A DNA stretch of 64,000 nt from positions 16,923,654-16,987,653 of the forward strand of contig CM060472.1 in assembly GCA_030544235.1 (NCBI GenBank), read 5' to 3'. This document shows, one piece after another, positions 37,440 to 48,424 of the stretch (its first letter is position 1; the number at the start of each line of letters is the position of its first letter). The notes below the pieces were generated by a model. It had not been told where the DNA came from. It did not search any database and was given only the letters and a program-made list of their open reading frames with translations. This DNA is from Lepturacanthus savala (taxonomy: Eukaryota; Chordata; Actinopteri; Scombriformes; Trichiuridae). A program made the translations under genes and the position numbers.

Positions 37440-37807
37440 CGTTTCCCAATGAGCTCGGGTCCATCGCTATGGCAACTGGTTGCCACGGGCGACGAGACAC
37501 AGCCAGCACCAGGCTGCATCCTCCTCAGTTGTTGTCGAAGGCAGAGGGAGAGTGAGAGAAAGAGACATAGAGAGAGAGAGAAGGCGCGGCGCGGAGCAGC
37601 AGAGGAAAGACGCGTCTCTCCCCACAAAAATAAAAAAAAACAACTAAATACATATAAGACGTCCAATCAGACGGCTGGATTCTGCCTGACGGCTGTTTCG
37701 GCTTTTCCCTTCACTGGTGAGGAAGCAGGGGGACGAGAGGATGGTGACAACTTGTTCTTGCAGGAAAGTGTTTCCTCAGTGCTCGGGGGTGCTGGAGTGA
37801 CTGCAGG
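37440..37807 (+). promoter_or_regulatory. Putative promoter and untranslated first exon of the cortexin gene
   Basis: CpG-rich sequence (GGCGCGGCGCGGAGC, GACGCGTCTC) with purine-rich GAGAGA runs, ending in a strong donor CTGCAGG|GTGAGT at 37807/37808. The next good + strand acceptor before a recognisable coding exon is at 46125, which would give an 8.3-kb first intron. Cortexin genes usually have untranslated 5' exons before a single coding exon. The link is inference; it could serve another transcript. Confidence 0.4.
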
Positions 37808-37954
37808 GTGAGTCCCAACTTCCCTTTTTTTTTGTACATTTCAGATGTCAGATTCGAGCCTTCAGGGTTCAGGGTGGTGCAACACGGTGAGCCGCGTCTC
37901 AAACCCCTGACGGCCGTATGATGGCGTCTGCAGCCGGTGAACACGCAGGAAAGC

Positions 37955-38175
37955 TGTGATGTCTCCTGGTCTCACAGCGGTGTCTCCTGGTCTCGCTGTG
38001 ATGTCTTTGGGTGTCTCTGTGATGTCTCCTGGTCTCGCTGTAATGTCTCCCCCACTCACTGCAACATCTCACTGTGATGTCCCCGGGTCTCACCACGGTG
38101 TCTCCCCGTCTCGTTGCGATGTCTCCCGGTCTCACTACGATGTCTCCCTGTTTCAATGCGATGTCTCGCCGCAAA
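37955..38175. repeat. 21-bp minisatellite
   Basis: About ten units of 21 bases of the type CTGTGATGTCTCCTGGTCTC. Because 21 is a multiple of three, frames stay open on both strands (for example RPGDITARPGD repeats on the minus strand), but they are not genes. It lies just after the putative cortexin first exon. Confidence 0.9.
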
Positions 38176-38384
38176 TTGTCTCTCTGACTGCTTGTGATTA
38201 TCCTGAGAAATCACACATCAGCCTGTCAACAACGTCTGTGATTTGTATCCTTGTGTATCCGGAGAGGTGCAGTTCACCTGTTTCAGCCGAAAGTGCCAGA
38301 TAATCGATATATCTGACATCCAATATATCTGGCAATCAAGATATCTGATTAGCAGTGTGTCTGACAATCATCAATCCGCCCATC

Positions 38385-38775
38385 TTTTACCACCGGTCTG
38401 GGCTGGGTTGCGGGGGCAGCGGTCTAAGCAGAGAAAGGCCCAGACTCCCCTTCTCACTTTGTCCAGGTCTTCCTGGGGAATCCTGAGGCATTCCCGGGTC
38501 AGCCAAGAGACCAGGTCTCTCCAGCGCGCTTCCCTCGGTCCTCCTTCCAGTTGGACGTGGCCAGAACACGTCACCAGGGAAGGGGGTCCAGGACGGATCC
38601 TAACCAGATGCCCAAACCACCTCATCTGGCTCCTCTCGACACGGAGGAGCAGCGTCACTACTCTGAGCCCCTCCCCGATGACTGAGCCTTTCACCCTGTG
38701 TCGAAGCAAGAGTCCAGACTCTGCGGAGGAAGCTCATTTCGACCACTTGTATTCCTTCTTTTGGTCAGTGCCCAC
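38385..38775 (-). mobile_element. RTE/Rex3-type LINE 3' fragment
   Basis: The minus frame 38709-38371 reads RVERSQMRWFGHLVRIRPG, then GGPREARWRDLVSWLTRE and KVRRGVWAFLCLDRCPRNPA. This is the C-terminal end of a very common fish LINE protein (R-S-QLRWLGHL..MPPGR..., RTRWRDYISQLA). I think of it as Rex3/RTE. 5' truncation is normal for such insertions. Confidence 0.75.
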
Positions 38776-39363
38776 GCCTTGCGATCATAAATCGAGAACT
38801 GGTAAATCGAGAACTCACCACGACCAATGCAGAGTCCGCATCAGTGTTGACGCTGTACCGATCCATAACGATGGACAATCAACATACGATAATCAATATA
38901 TCTGAGGTTCAATATCATTAAAACAAGGGGTCAGGACTTGAGGCGTCACAGGATGATCAAAAAGCAACTTAATACACACACGGTGTCAGACCTAGACACT
39001 GTTGTTTCTCATTAAAGATGTTTAAATGCTACATTCTATCAGCAGAACATGTTCAAATCTAACACCAATATGTCATTGCACCACTTTCCCTTTTTTTTGT
39101 ATTAAGTTTTAACTCCAGATCTATATTTATATCAGATCTATTTTTATATCAGATCTTTATTTATGCCACATCTATATTTGTATTCAGATCTATTATTATA
39201 TCAGATCTATATCAGTCAGTCAGTAAATCAGCTAGTTAATTGGTTATTGAGTGAGTCAGTCAGTGGGTTGGTTAGTGATTTAGTTAGGCAGTCGCTCAGT
39301 TAGTTAATTTAGGGTCTGAAATCCATCTCAGGGGCCTCTTTGATGCAGCTTGGTGCCCTTGCA
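38776..39363. other. Non-coding DNA with AGATCTAT repeat
   Basis: About 39110-39215 has five or so degenerate units around TATATCAGATCTAT (roughly 21-23 bases). About 39215-39310 is GTCAGTCAGT-rich. No gene seen. Confidence 0.5.
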
Positions 39364-39399
39364 GACTGAGCCCTCTGTGTGATCACAGAGGGCTCAGTC
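39364..39399. other. Perfect 16-bp hairpin
   Basis: GACTGAGCCCTCTGTG (39364-39379) and its exact inverse complement (39384-39399) are separated by TGAT. Beyond a small internal loop, CCCTTG on the left can pair with CAGGGG on the right, extending the stem. It could be a precursor-like RNA hairpin or the core of a small palindrome. No transcription evidence is visible. Confidence 0.6.
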
Positions 39400-40762
39400 C
39401 ACAGGGGGAGGGGGGACATTTTAAAAGGGCTTCTAACTCTTCAAGGCCTGCCTGTGGACTTTGAGGTGGAATTTGAATCATTAACATCCAATCACAGAGC
39501 TTTAAATTCTGACACTTGTCACAAGGGGCGCATGAAGAAACATCTTTAATATTTAAATTTACAGATAGAATTAAGCGAAATTCTGCTCTAACTGTGTTGT
39601 AGTATTAAACTATCGTAATAAAATACTGCCCAGTGATGATTCAGAAGCATCTGTTGATCAATACATGAGCTATGAACCACTGATGGCTTCATATATTTAT
39701 TAATTATTACGGATAATATGTGAGGAGTTTCCTTTAGGAACTATTTTCTTTTGACCAAACTACACATGGTAGATGCATGCTCCGTCTGCATGGTGAGACG
39801 CAGTTAAATCACTTCAATTATTTTATACTTCAGACAGCAGAAACACTTATTTGTATTTTTTCTTCTATTTGTAAGGTTTCTTTTTGTAGGAACATCACCC
39901 CCCCTTTGTTTTTCATGAATTTTTCATTCCTTGTTTATAGGAGACAAATGTTTCCCTTGACAGCTTCAAATAGTCGGGGTGGGAAAAAATATAGATATTA
40001 CAATATATCCCGGTACTTCCTCTCACAACACGATACATATATAATCCTTCTCTTCTCCCATTCCTCCTGTTCCTCCTGTTTTCTGTCCCTCCTTTTCCCC
40101 TGTTTCCTTCACTTCTCCTCTTCCTTATATACCTCTGGTTTTCCCGTTCCTCCACCCGACCCACTTTGAGATACATATGAAAAATATCAATATGATACAT
40201 GTTGGCCATGCAATGAAACATGGGTGTGGACGATGTAATGGCCAGCAAGTAATTTTCATTCCGAATTAATGGTTGGAATCATTTCAGCACCTCAAAAACA
40301 ACCTCTACAAGCGCATATTGGCGTTGTTTTGCCCAAATCCTGCAGATAACCCAACTTTGATTGACTCTCCAGAATTATTCCAGTGGTCTGTGTTAGAATA
40401 AATTGAAATGTGTTAGTAGATCCCAGTTCATATATGATTTTTTCAGTTAAAAATCACAGAAAAATCCCCCAAGTACCTGATCTCCTGTTCAATGAATAAT
40501 GTTTAAAGGGAGAAAAACCCTATTAATGCTCTTATGGGCACCCACTTGTGATTACTCAACAGCTTTAAACATGTTTCGGGATCTTTAACGGCTATTTTGC
40601 TTGTTTTACAATAGCACACAGTGAGGATTTGTTAAAGAGACACACACACACATACACAGTAATGGTTATTGATCTCCGGTCGTATCTTCTGATCTTTGGC
40701 TGTAATTGATCAATGCTGCTGTCAGTCAGACATGAGTCACTGGGCGCCAGCTGTACGCCATC

Positions 40763-40832
<70 letters not shown>

Positions 40833-40951
40833 ACAAACACACACACTCACAGAGTTATGTTTGACACTAATAATGGGGTAATGGTGGTCAATAGTGATAG
40901 TTGTGTAACCAGTGTGATGATAATGATGGAGGAGCATATTTTTTTACACAC

Positions 40952-41008
<57 letters not shown>

Positions 41009-41740
41009 ATGCAGGGAAGCGGAAGAGTGGCACTGAGCTACAATCTGTTTGACAGATGACTGTGTGTGCGTGTCTGAAGTAAAAGTCTTCACAGTATTTA
41101 GCTCACATTTTAAAACACACACACACACACACAGATTTAAAGCCCTGGGGTGGAAATATTCTTACCTTTCTTTGAAGGAAAAAAGGAATATTTGGAAACA
41201 CAATCCAATATCAGGCTTTCTCTATTTTTAAGGAATAAAATAAAACTCATAACAGATACATGAATGAAAAAATTCAGCCCCTTTGAAGACGACCGAGGCT
41301 CTAAAGGCAAATGTTGACAATTTATGTTTCTGTGGATACAATGAATGTCAAAGTTATACCATATCAGTAATGGGACAAATGTCGAGTGAAATGTCCGGTT
41401 GAATGCCAGTAAAATGGCCGACAGTACAAAATGTCCACGTAGCAACCTTGTTGCCACATAGGTTTGGAAGCAGGACCAGAGGTGAGGGTTAGGTGCAAAG
41501 GCATTTTATTTGGAAGTGCAACATAGCACATGCACAGATGTACACACAGCTGCTCTCCAGATCTACCCAGACCATCCAGGGCCAGACAACACTAAAAAGA
41601 CATAGATGGACAAGGAGATTGATATTGATAAACTGGCACCACCTGTGCCAAATCAGCCAGGTAGACTCTATCCCAATCATACGCCCCCGCCACAGTCCTT
41701 TCAAGAGTAGTGTTGAACAGGTGTCTCCTGCAGGATTTTC
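39400..41740. other. Non-coding DNA with two long (CA)n tracts
   Basis: CA arrays at about 40772-40850 and 40959-41005. No host exon seen. About 41440-41700 reads like a dispersed element of unknown class (CACCACCTGTGCCAAATCAG). Confidence 0.45.
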
Positions 41741-41744
41741 AACT

Positions 41745-41925
41745 CCAGTCCATTAAAACAAAGCATTAATCCATCCCCCAAACCTCCTACTATTACTAAG
41801 AGAAAGAGAAACTTAAGAGTAGCACCATCTGAACTACATCAACACATCTGAAATATTGACATTTAACATATCTGAGCTTTCCAGAAACATAAACTGTTTC
41901 CCTCTGGAAAATTGGACTGGTTAAA
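41745..41925. repeat. Dispersed repeat, copy related to 50890-51045
   Basis: CCATTAAAACAAAGCATTAA, ATCCATCC...AAACCTCCT and TTTCCCTCTGGAAAATTGGA are shared in order with 50890-51045 (CCCATTAAACAAAGCACTGA, AAACCTCCT, TTTCCCTCTGGAGACTGG). Class unknown. Confidence 0.55.
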
Positions 41926-41933
41926 ACTACTGG

Positions 41934-42213
41934 GGGCGACACAGTGGTGCAGGGGTTAGCGCTGTTGCCTCACAGCAACAAGGTTGCAGGTTTTCACCGG
42001 GTACTCCGGCTTCCTTCCTTCACAGTCCAAAAACATGCTGAGGTTAATTGGCGACTCTAAATTGCCCGTAGGTGTGAGTGAATGGTGTGTGTGCCCCACG
42101 ATTGGCTGGCGACCATGTGGGGTGTATCCCTGCCTCTCGTTGTAACGCGCTGGGATAGGCTCCAGCAGACCCCTGCGACCCTAATGAGGAATAAGCAGGT
42201 ATAGAAAATGACT
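41934..42213 (+). mobile_element. tRNA-derived SINE, copy 3, internally deleted
   Basis: Starts GGGCGACACAGTGGTGCAGG and ends ATAGAAAATGACTG. About 80 bases after the B box are missing compared with copy 2. The TGAC tail is reduced to one unit and I could not find a clear target duplication. Confidence 0.85.
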
Positions 42214-42329
42214 GGGCTGAGTCTGGTGAAACTTGGTAGGGTGTAGATTTGGTTAAGGAGGTACACATTCAGTTTTGGAGTGGATCCCAACACTTGCTCA
42301 ACAATTGTTTTAGCGTTTAGTGAGTAAAT

Positions 42330-43195
42330 GCATTGAGCACATCAATGGTTGGATGGATATCTACCAGAATATTCTCTAATTAGACAAAGATAAAACTGAG
42401 GTGATTGTTTTTGGATCCAAAGAGGAATGATTAAAAGTCAGCACTTCAATCAGTGATGGTAAAGCCCTCAAACCAAGCTAGAAATCTTTGTATAATTATG
42501 GCCTCTGGTCTGAATTTCAACAGCCACATTAAAACCATAACAAAGTCAGCATATTACCACCTGAGAAATATACCAAGGATTAAAGGCCTTACAGCTTAGC
42601 AAGCCTTGGAAAAGCTTGTACATGCTTTTATTTTCAGTAGACTAAACTACTGTAACAGGGTCCTTACAGGCCTCTCTAAAGACTAAAATATTAGATCGTA
42701 TCATTCCAGTTCTGAGGTCCTAATGCTGATTTCCTGTCTGACAAATAATTAACTTTAAAATACTTTTACTGGTTTATAAAGCACTGAATTGTCTCGGGGG
42801 TAAGTGTAAGGCCCTATGAACCATCCAGATGGCTCAAATCATCTGGGACAGGTTTGCTTTCTGTTCCCTCAGAAACTAAATATGGAGGAGCAGTGTTCGG
42901 TTTCTATGTATATCTGTTCACATATCTGGAACAAACTCCCAGACAACTGCGGGTCTGTCACAACTCTCACTGCTTTTAAGTCAAATCTGAAGGCTTTTCT
43001 GTTTGCTGCTTCCTATTGCTGATTTTAGTTTCTTAACTTGTTTACACTGCACAGTATGTTTTCCTTCCTTTTAATCTACTACTTTAACAATTTTATCTTG
43101 TATCTGCTGGTGTTTTTATTTTTTTATGTAAAGCAATATGCATTATTTTGTTGAGATGTGCCATACAAATAACCTTACGTTGCTTAGTGTCTACT
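42330..43195 (+). mobile_element. L2/Rex1-type LINE 3' end, decayed
   Basis: Fragments in + frames: LDKDKTEVIVFGSKE near 42390, FNSHIKTITKSAYYHLRNI near 42520, then ICSHIWNKLPDNCG and LTAFKSNLKAFLFAASYC at 42910-43020. These follow the reverse-transcriptase thumb and C-terminal order of L2/Rex1-like fish LINEs. The 3' end carries ATGTGCCATACAAATAA. Stops and shifts make it inactive. The AYYHLRNI and FKS.LKAFLF motifs are typical. Confidence 0.75.
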
Positions 43196-43269
43196 AGTGC
43201 CTCCTCTTCATACTCTATTACACCACATATTGGATGTGTGCAGAAGACTGACCATTGGCCTTTATCAAC

Positions 43270-43690
43270 AATGGATGGATGGATGGATGGATGGATGGAT
43301 GGATGCATGGATGGATGGATGGATGGATGGATGGATGGATGGATGGATGGATGGATGGATGAGGATGGGTAGAGGGATGAATAGGTGGAGGGAGAAGGGA
43401 TATAGATGATAGATGGGTGATGATGGATGTGTATGATAAATGATTAGATAGATTGAGGGAGGAGGATGAAAATGGATGGATGGATGGATGGATGGATGCA
43501 GATGGGTAGAAGGTTGAATAGATGGACAAAGGAAGTGATATGGATGGATACATGGGTGAGGATGGATGTGGATGATAAATGATTAGAATGGATGGTGGGA
43601 GGGAGGAGAATGAAAAGGAGGAGGAGGATTGTAGTGATGGATGGTTGATAGATGGATGAATTTGGATGGATGGATGGATGGATGGATAGA
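43270..43690. repeat. (GGAT)n tetranucleotide arrays
   Basis: Main GGAT array at about 43272-43360, with imperfect satellites at 43473-43498 and 43660-43688 and GATG-rich sequence between. It generates MDGWMDGW and IHPSIHPS frames that are not genes. Confidence 0.95.
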
Positions 43691-43937
43691 TTTGTAAAAT
43701 GAAGCCTGCAGATCACTGGAACTTTACAGGGTGCTACCAGCAGAAATATTTATTGACTTTAATGAGGTAGAAGAAGGAGATGTTTTACATTTTAATAAGG
43801 TGATTTAATGATGTATACTAAAAACTTGTCAGACACATTATTATTCATCCTTTATATACATATTATATTATTATATACATATTAAAACCATTTTGGAGGA
43901 AACACTGACTAAACTACTCAGCACTTGTTTAATCATG

Positions 43938-43942
<5 letters not shown>

Positions 43943-43996
<54 letters not shown>
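43943..43996. repeat. (AT)n microsatellite
   Basis: About 54 bases of alternating AT, bounded by GTATAA and GTAAAT. Confidence 0.95.
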
Positions 43997-43999
<3 letters not shown>

Positions 44000-44351
44000 A
44001 ATTTGAATCAGAAAAGCAACCAATCTTTACATTTGAGAAACTGGAACCAGTAAATAGTTTAGTTTTGTTTTTTGCTTGAAAGACACTAAAATAATGAATT
44101 AATTCCCACATTTGAGCCTTCAACGCAATAATTAACAAGAATCTGTGATAAACTCAGTGGTTTGCCCCTTTAACTACTTTAACTTCACTGGAGTTCAAGA
44201 GAAACACCTTAATGTGAACGTCTTTTACATTTTTTGATTTTATGCAGATCTCTCTTTTTTGCTGAGGTCAGAGGTGTCACTCTGATATTTTACATCAAAT
44301 CTAATTATTCTTTCAGCTTCTCACACATCTGCAGAGGCAGCAGCAGCCTGG

Positions 44352-44389
<38 letters not shown>

Positions 44390-44649
44390 GCGCGTGCATG
44401 CAGCATGTGTGTTTGCAGCAGAACTGCATGAGCATGTTTAAGTGAAATATTAAACTCAGCAGGTTCTGCAGCGGACTGGTTAAGTGACCAGCATGTAAAG
44501 CATCAAGCTAGACATCATCTCTGATCACAGTGAAACTGACTGTTTGTTAGATGCTGAAATTCAAAGATTTTACATCCTAATTAACAGAAGTGATGTACAG
44601 TAAACTTCTCTTTCTTTGGTCTAAATAACATAATATCGATTTTGTATTT
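43997..44649. other. Non-coding DNA with (GT)n
   Basis: GT tract at about 44354-44384 followed by GCGTGTGCGCGTGC. No gene seen. Confidence 0.5.
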
Positions 44650-45335
44650 GATTTACAGTAGGTAAAGGGGCGTGTGCGTTTGATTGACAGCAGTCAAGGG
44701 GCGTGGCTGTGTTTGATTGACAGCAGCTGAAGGGGCATGTCTCTGTTGAATTAAAGGTAGCTGAAGGGCATTTCTGTGTTTGATTGACAGCAGGTAGAGG
44801 GTGTGTCTGCCTTTGATTGACAGCAGCTGGAGGGTGTGTCTGTGTTTGAGTGACAGCAGCTGAAGGGAAGTGTTTGTATTTGATTGACAGCAGCTGGAAG
44901 GCGTTTTTGTGCTTGATTTACAGTAGCTGAAGGGCGCATCTGTGTTTGATTGACAGCAGCTTAAAGGCATTTTTGTGCTTGATTGACAGTAGCTGAAGGG
45001 CGTGTCTGTGCTTGATTGACAGCAGCTGAAGGGTGTGTCTACATATGATTGATAATAACTGGATGTCATATCTGTATTTGATTGACAGCTGCTAGAAGGC
45101 AAGTCTGTGTTTGATTGACAGCAGCTTAAAGGCATTTTTGTGCTTGATTGACAGTAGCTGAAGGGTGTGTCTGTGCTTGATTGACAGTAGCTGAAGGGTG
45201 TGTCTGTGCTTGATTGACAGCAGCTGAAGGGTGTGTCTACATATGATTGATAATAACTGGATGCCATATCTGTATTTGATTGACAGCTGCTAGAAGGCAA
45301 GTCTGTGTTTGATTGACAGCGGCTTGAGGGTTTGA
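44650..45335. repeat. 33-bp minisatellite with open minus frame
   Basis: About 20 units of 33 bases, core TGATTGACAGCAGCTGAAGG plus GTGTGTCTGTGCT. A block of about 165-185 bases that includes the aberrant unit CATATGATTGATAATAACTG occurs twice (about 44957-45120 and 45120-45310), so multi-unit duplication has occurred. As 33 is a multiple of 3, an open minus frame of 232 codons (11-residue repeats such as CCQSSTDTPFS) arises; I do not regard it as a gene. Confidence 0.93.
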
Positions 45336-45739
45336 ATGCTGCTTTCACCACACTTCACCCAAATGTATTTGCTGGCTTCAGGCACAGAAAATAAAAATGC
45401 AGAACATTTGAAGCCATTTGACTTTTGTCTGCATGTGGGAAGAAATGAATTTTCTTTCCAGAATGAGCTGAATGGTGACTGATGGTTTAAAACCACTGAC
45501 ACCCACAGACTTCTGAATCCAGAAGAACAAACCATCTCTGAAAACCCCTGACTTCTCTTGAACGTTCTCAGGCAGTTTGCTGAGATATGTTGGAGGCTGT
45601 TATGACACAACAAAAATAGAATACACATATTTTACACAAGTATCTCAAAATATTTATAAAAAAGAGGCTCTGGGGATTAAGGGTTTTGCACAGTATCTAA
45701 AACTCTAAGAACAGCTGAGTCATCAGGATGTTGTTTGAG

Positions 45740-45815
45740 GGACTCCTAACATATGGTGTCCCTCTGGGCTTCATCCTAGGGCCATTAGTCTTCAATGCAC
45801 ATGGAGATTATGGTA
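45740..45815 (+). mobile_element. LINE reverse-transcriptase fragment
   Basis: TYGVPLGFILGPLVFNAH is read in the + frame. It matches the conserved reverse-transcriptase motif GVPQGSILGPLLF of L2/Rex1-like LINEs, with Q and S replaced. No adjacent domains are recognisable. Confidence 0.6.
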
Positions 45816-46125
45816 TTTTATAATGTATTCAACATAAATAATACCACCACATTCATGGACTGAGTTAGTTTGTCGTTTTAAATACATTTAAAACACAGAA
45901 TTTCCAATTTTCACTTAATTCCTTTAATTTGAAAACTACCTCTCTTGAAAAACACCTCATAAATTTGTATCTTTCTTATTTATTGCATTTATCTTTGTTG
46001 CATCACTTCCTGTTTGCTCCAAAGATATAAAGTTTCTTGATGATTAATGTTGGTATTTCTTAAATAAGCATGTCAATAAAACCAATGTTTTCTTCTGCTG
46101 TGTTTTCTTGCATGTTTACCTACAG

Positions 46126-46185
46126 ACTGTTTCTTATTGGGCAGAAGAGGATCATCTGAACCAACCAATCACACTCCGGCCCGAC
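46126..46185 (+). other. 5' untranslated part of the cortexin coding exon
   Basis: A pyrimidine-rich tract and TTTACCTACAG|ACTG mark a splice acceptor at 46124-46125. The in-frame ATG at 46108 lies before this acceptor, so it would be intronic in the spliced mRNA; the start is therefore placed at 46186. Confidence 0.6.
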
Positions 46186-46446
46186 ATGGCCGACGACCTC
46201 TACAGCAGCACCTTCTCGGCCTCTGAATCAGACTTCTCCTCGTCCTCCTCCTCCTCCTCGGCGTCCGCCTCCTTCCTCACTCTCGAGCAGAGGGCGGCCT
46301 TCGTCTTTGTCGTCATCCTCTTCATCTTCCTGGGCCTGCTGATCGTCCGCTGTTTTCGGATCCTTCTGGACCCGTACCGCAGCATGCCGTCCTCCACCTG
46401 GACGGACTACATGGAGAAGGACACATTTGACTACCGGATTTCCTGA
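46186..46446 (+). CDS. ctxn3: Cortexin family protein (cortexin-3-like)
   Basis: 86-residue single-pass membrane protein of the cortexin family, small neuronal proteins of uncertain molecular role. The N-terminal outer part (1-33) is acidic and Ser-rich with eight serines in a row at 18-25, encoded by a TCC/TCG repeat. Then LTLEQRAAFVFVVILFIFLG leads through the membrane helix (about 37-54) into the conserved juxtamembrane block RCFRILLDPYRSMPSSTW (55-72). The tail is TDYMEKDTFDYRIS, ending differently from the usual ALA/ALV. Length fits the family (80-odd residues). The start is GACATGG, a good Kozak context. The whole CDS is in one exon, as is normal for cortexins. The helix and DPYRSMP block look closer to CTXN3 than CTXN1 from memory; the paralogue assignment needs a tree. 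Confidence 0.9.
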   Translation: MADDLYSSTFSASESDFSSSSSSSSASASFLTLEQRAAFVFVVILFIFLGLLIVRCFRILLDPYRSMPSSTWTDYMEKDTFDYRIS

Positions 46447-46582
46447 CAGGCAGCCTGAGAGGCAGCAACCCAAACAGTAAAACACTGAGGCCACAGTCAA
46501 GCTGACAACCAAAGCGCTAACACGAGCACGCACATTCAGAGTTTTCTCCTGTTGTCTTCTGACGTCTATCTATTAGCATCCA

Positions 46583-46588
46583 AATAAA
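46583..46588 (+). terminator. Polyadenylation signal AATAAA of the cortexin gene
   Basis: AATAAA lies 137 bases after the stop codon, in CATCCAAATAAAAATCTC. This would give a short 3' UTR ending near 46605. Confidence 0.65.
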
Positions 46589-46679
46589 AATCTCATATGT
46601 CAAGACAAATTTCTTCCTAGACGAATACAAGTGCAGTTACCTTCAACTCAATTTGAGAGAAAGCAGAAAATCTTTCCAC

Positions 46680-46945
46680 TTAAAGGTACAGTGTGTACTT
46701 TCTGGCAGCATCTAGTGGTGAGGATGCAGATTGCAACCACCTAGAAACATGGTTGTGCAATATGGCAGCTTTATCAGGGGAGACCCGCTGCCCTTGTAGA
46801 TAAAAATGTCCTAATTTAACATAATAAAAACATAATTCTTATTTTATTTGAATTATATACTAATTAAAACGTACTTATTATATTATATATTATTATCGAT
46901 TTCTGCCAAGTCTGATCTGCTAAATCTGGCACACTGCACCTTTAA
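46680..46945. mobile_element. piggyBac-like MITE (TTAA target)
   Basis: Begins TTAAAGGTACAGTGTG and ends with the near inverse CACACTGCACCTTTAA, with TTAA at both edges (46680-46683, 46942-46945). Inside, GGCAGCATCTAGTGGTGAGG is a word seen in many fish MITEs of this type. 266 bp, no coding sequence. It lies just past the cortexin poly(A) signal. Confidence 0.8.
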
Positions 46946-47860
46946 GAAGTGGGATTCGTAAAAAATAAAACAATTGGTTAGTTGTTTCAGTGACAATTTG
47001 GATTATAATCCAAAAGATTAGAATTTGATTGAGTTTCCAACTTTGTTGGAGGCAAATGCAAATTATTTCTATATGGAATCATCTTTTTAATTCCATAACC
47101 AATTATTTGGACTCAAATCCTAATATATATTATAAACTTTACTCACAGATATGACTGAAATCCAATGTCATTATTAGAGAGAAATATAGAGACAATCAGA
47201 GAACCTTTTTTGAAAAGTGCGCTTGGTGTTTTGGTTGCTTCCGGTCTGACCATGGCCTCAGTCTGTCCGGCAGACGGAGCGTCTGGGCAAAAACACAGGT
47301 CAAACCAAATGTTTTAAACACATGTTCACCTGATTTTTGCCCAGATCCATGAAACGTCAGAGAAATACCTCAGTCCATCCTGGAGAAGGAGTAGGAGGAG
47401 GGCTCTCTGACTTCTGCCGGACAGCATGTTCGGGTTGCTGTCTCTCACTAGGAGACACCTTTTTGTTTTTTTTATGTCAACATTAACTGGAAGAACTTAT
47501 TGAGAGAGCTTGGGTAAGGAAACAGGCGACTGTTATTTTCGAGGAAGATAAAGAAGAGGAGGAAGAATGAGGCTGTGTTGAATCTACAGCGACTCGTCCG
47601 GTTGTCCTGTGAGTCCAACTGTTGCTTAGTAACCGGTGTTTTCAGTGCCAGCAGATGTCTGAACTCTGGCGTTTCACCACGCAGCCGCTCGGCAAACGGA
47701 GGCGGAGCTCTGTCACACGCCTGCAGCCAACAGGGCCTCAGCTCTAACCAGAAAATGAAAATGAGTCAGTCTCACTGACTCACTGTGCCGCCATTCAGAT
47801 CTACTTCAAACAGAAACATCTGAGTAACATGAGAAACATGTGAGTAACATGTGAGAATCA
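46946..47860. other. Non-coding DNA
   Basis: About 47210-47760 is more GC-rich and may be an unclassified dispersed repeat. No exon recognised. Confidence 0.4.
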
Positions 47861-47870
47861 CCTGTGCTGA

Positions 47871-48240
47871 GTCAGTCAGTCAGTCATTTTCTATACCTGC
47901 TTATTCCTCATTAGGGTCGCAGGGGTCTGCTGGAGCCTATCCCAGCGCGTTACGGCGAGAGGCAGGGATACACCCCAGATGGTCGCCAGCCAATCGTGGG
48001 GCACACACACCATTCACTCACACACTCACTCCTATGGGCAATTTAGAGTCTCCAATTAACCTGAGCATGTTTTTGGACTGTGGGAGGAAGCCGGAGCACC
48101 TGGTGAAAACCCACGTAGACACAGGGAGAACATGCAAACTCCACACAGAAAGATCCCAGACCCAGGACCAAGGCGGTCTTGAACCTGCGACCTTCTTGCT
48201 GTGAGGCAACAGCGCTAACCCCTGCGCCACCGTGTCGCCC
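47871..48240 (-). mobile_element. tRNA-derived SINE, copy 4
   Basis: 370 bp on the minus strand with perfect 10-base flanks CCTGTGCTGA at 47861-47870 and 48241-48250. The 3' tail at the left is GTCAGTCAGTCAGTCA and the head at the right is GCCACCGTGTCGCCC. Full length. Confidence 0.93.
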
Positions 48241-48424
48241 CCTGTGCTGAGTTCACTGTGTAAATCATTCTTTGTGATCAGATTTGTATGATTCTGATGC
48301 TGTGGTGTGTTGCTAAGTGTGTTAGCATAGCATATGCATATATGCCTGAGTGATTAAATCTGTAACTTTGATATGCATGCACATGCATTTACATGTATTT
48401 CGTATGTGACAAGATTATGCATTC

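Noticed and set aside
38243..38905. 220-codon + frame as a gene
   Set aside because: It is antisense to a recognisable LINE C-terminal fragment on the minus strand and has no known domain.
43148..43553. Open frames such as MDGWMDGW and IHPSIHPS
   Set aside because: They are translations of the GGAT tetranucleotide array.
44653..45351. 232-codon minus-strand frame as a repeat-protein gene
   Set aside because: It coincides with a 33-bp tandem array whose unit is a multiple of three; there is no domain, splice support or non-repeat coding sequence around it.
46108..46185. Upstream ATG at 46108 as the cortexin start (112 aa)
   Set aside because: A good acceptor at 46124-46125 lies between it and the body, the extra residues do not resemble cortexins, and the 86-aa product fits the family length.
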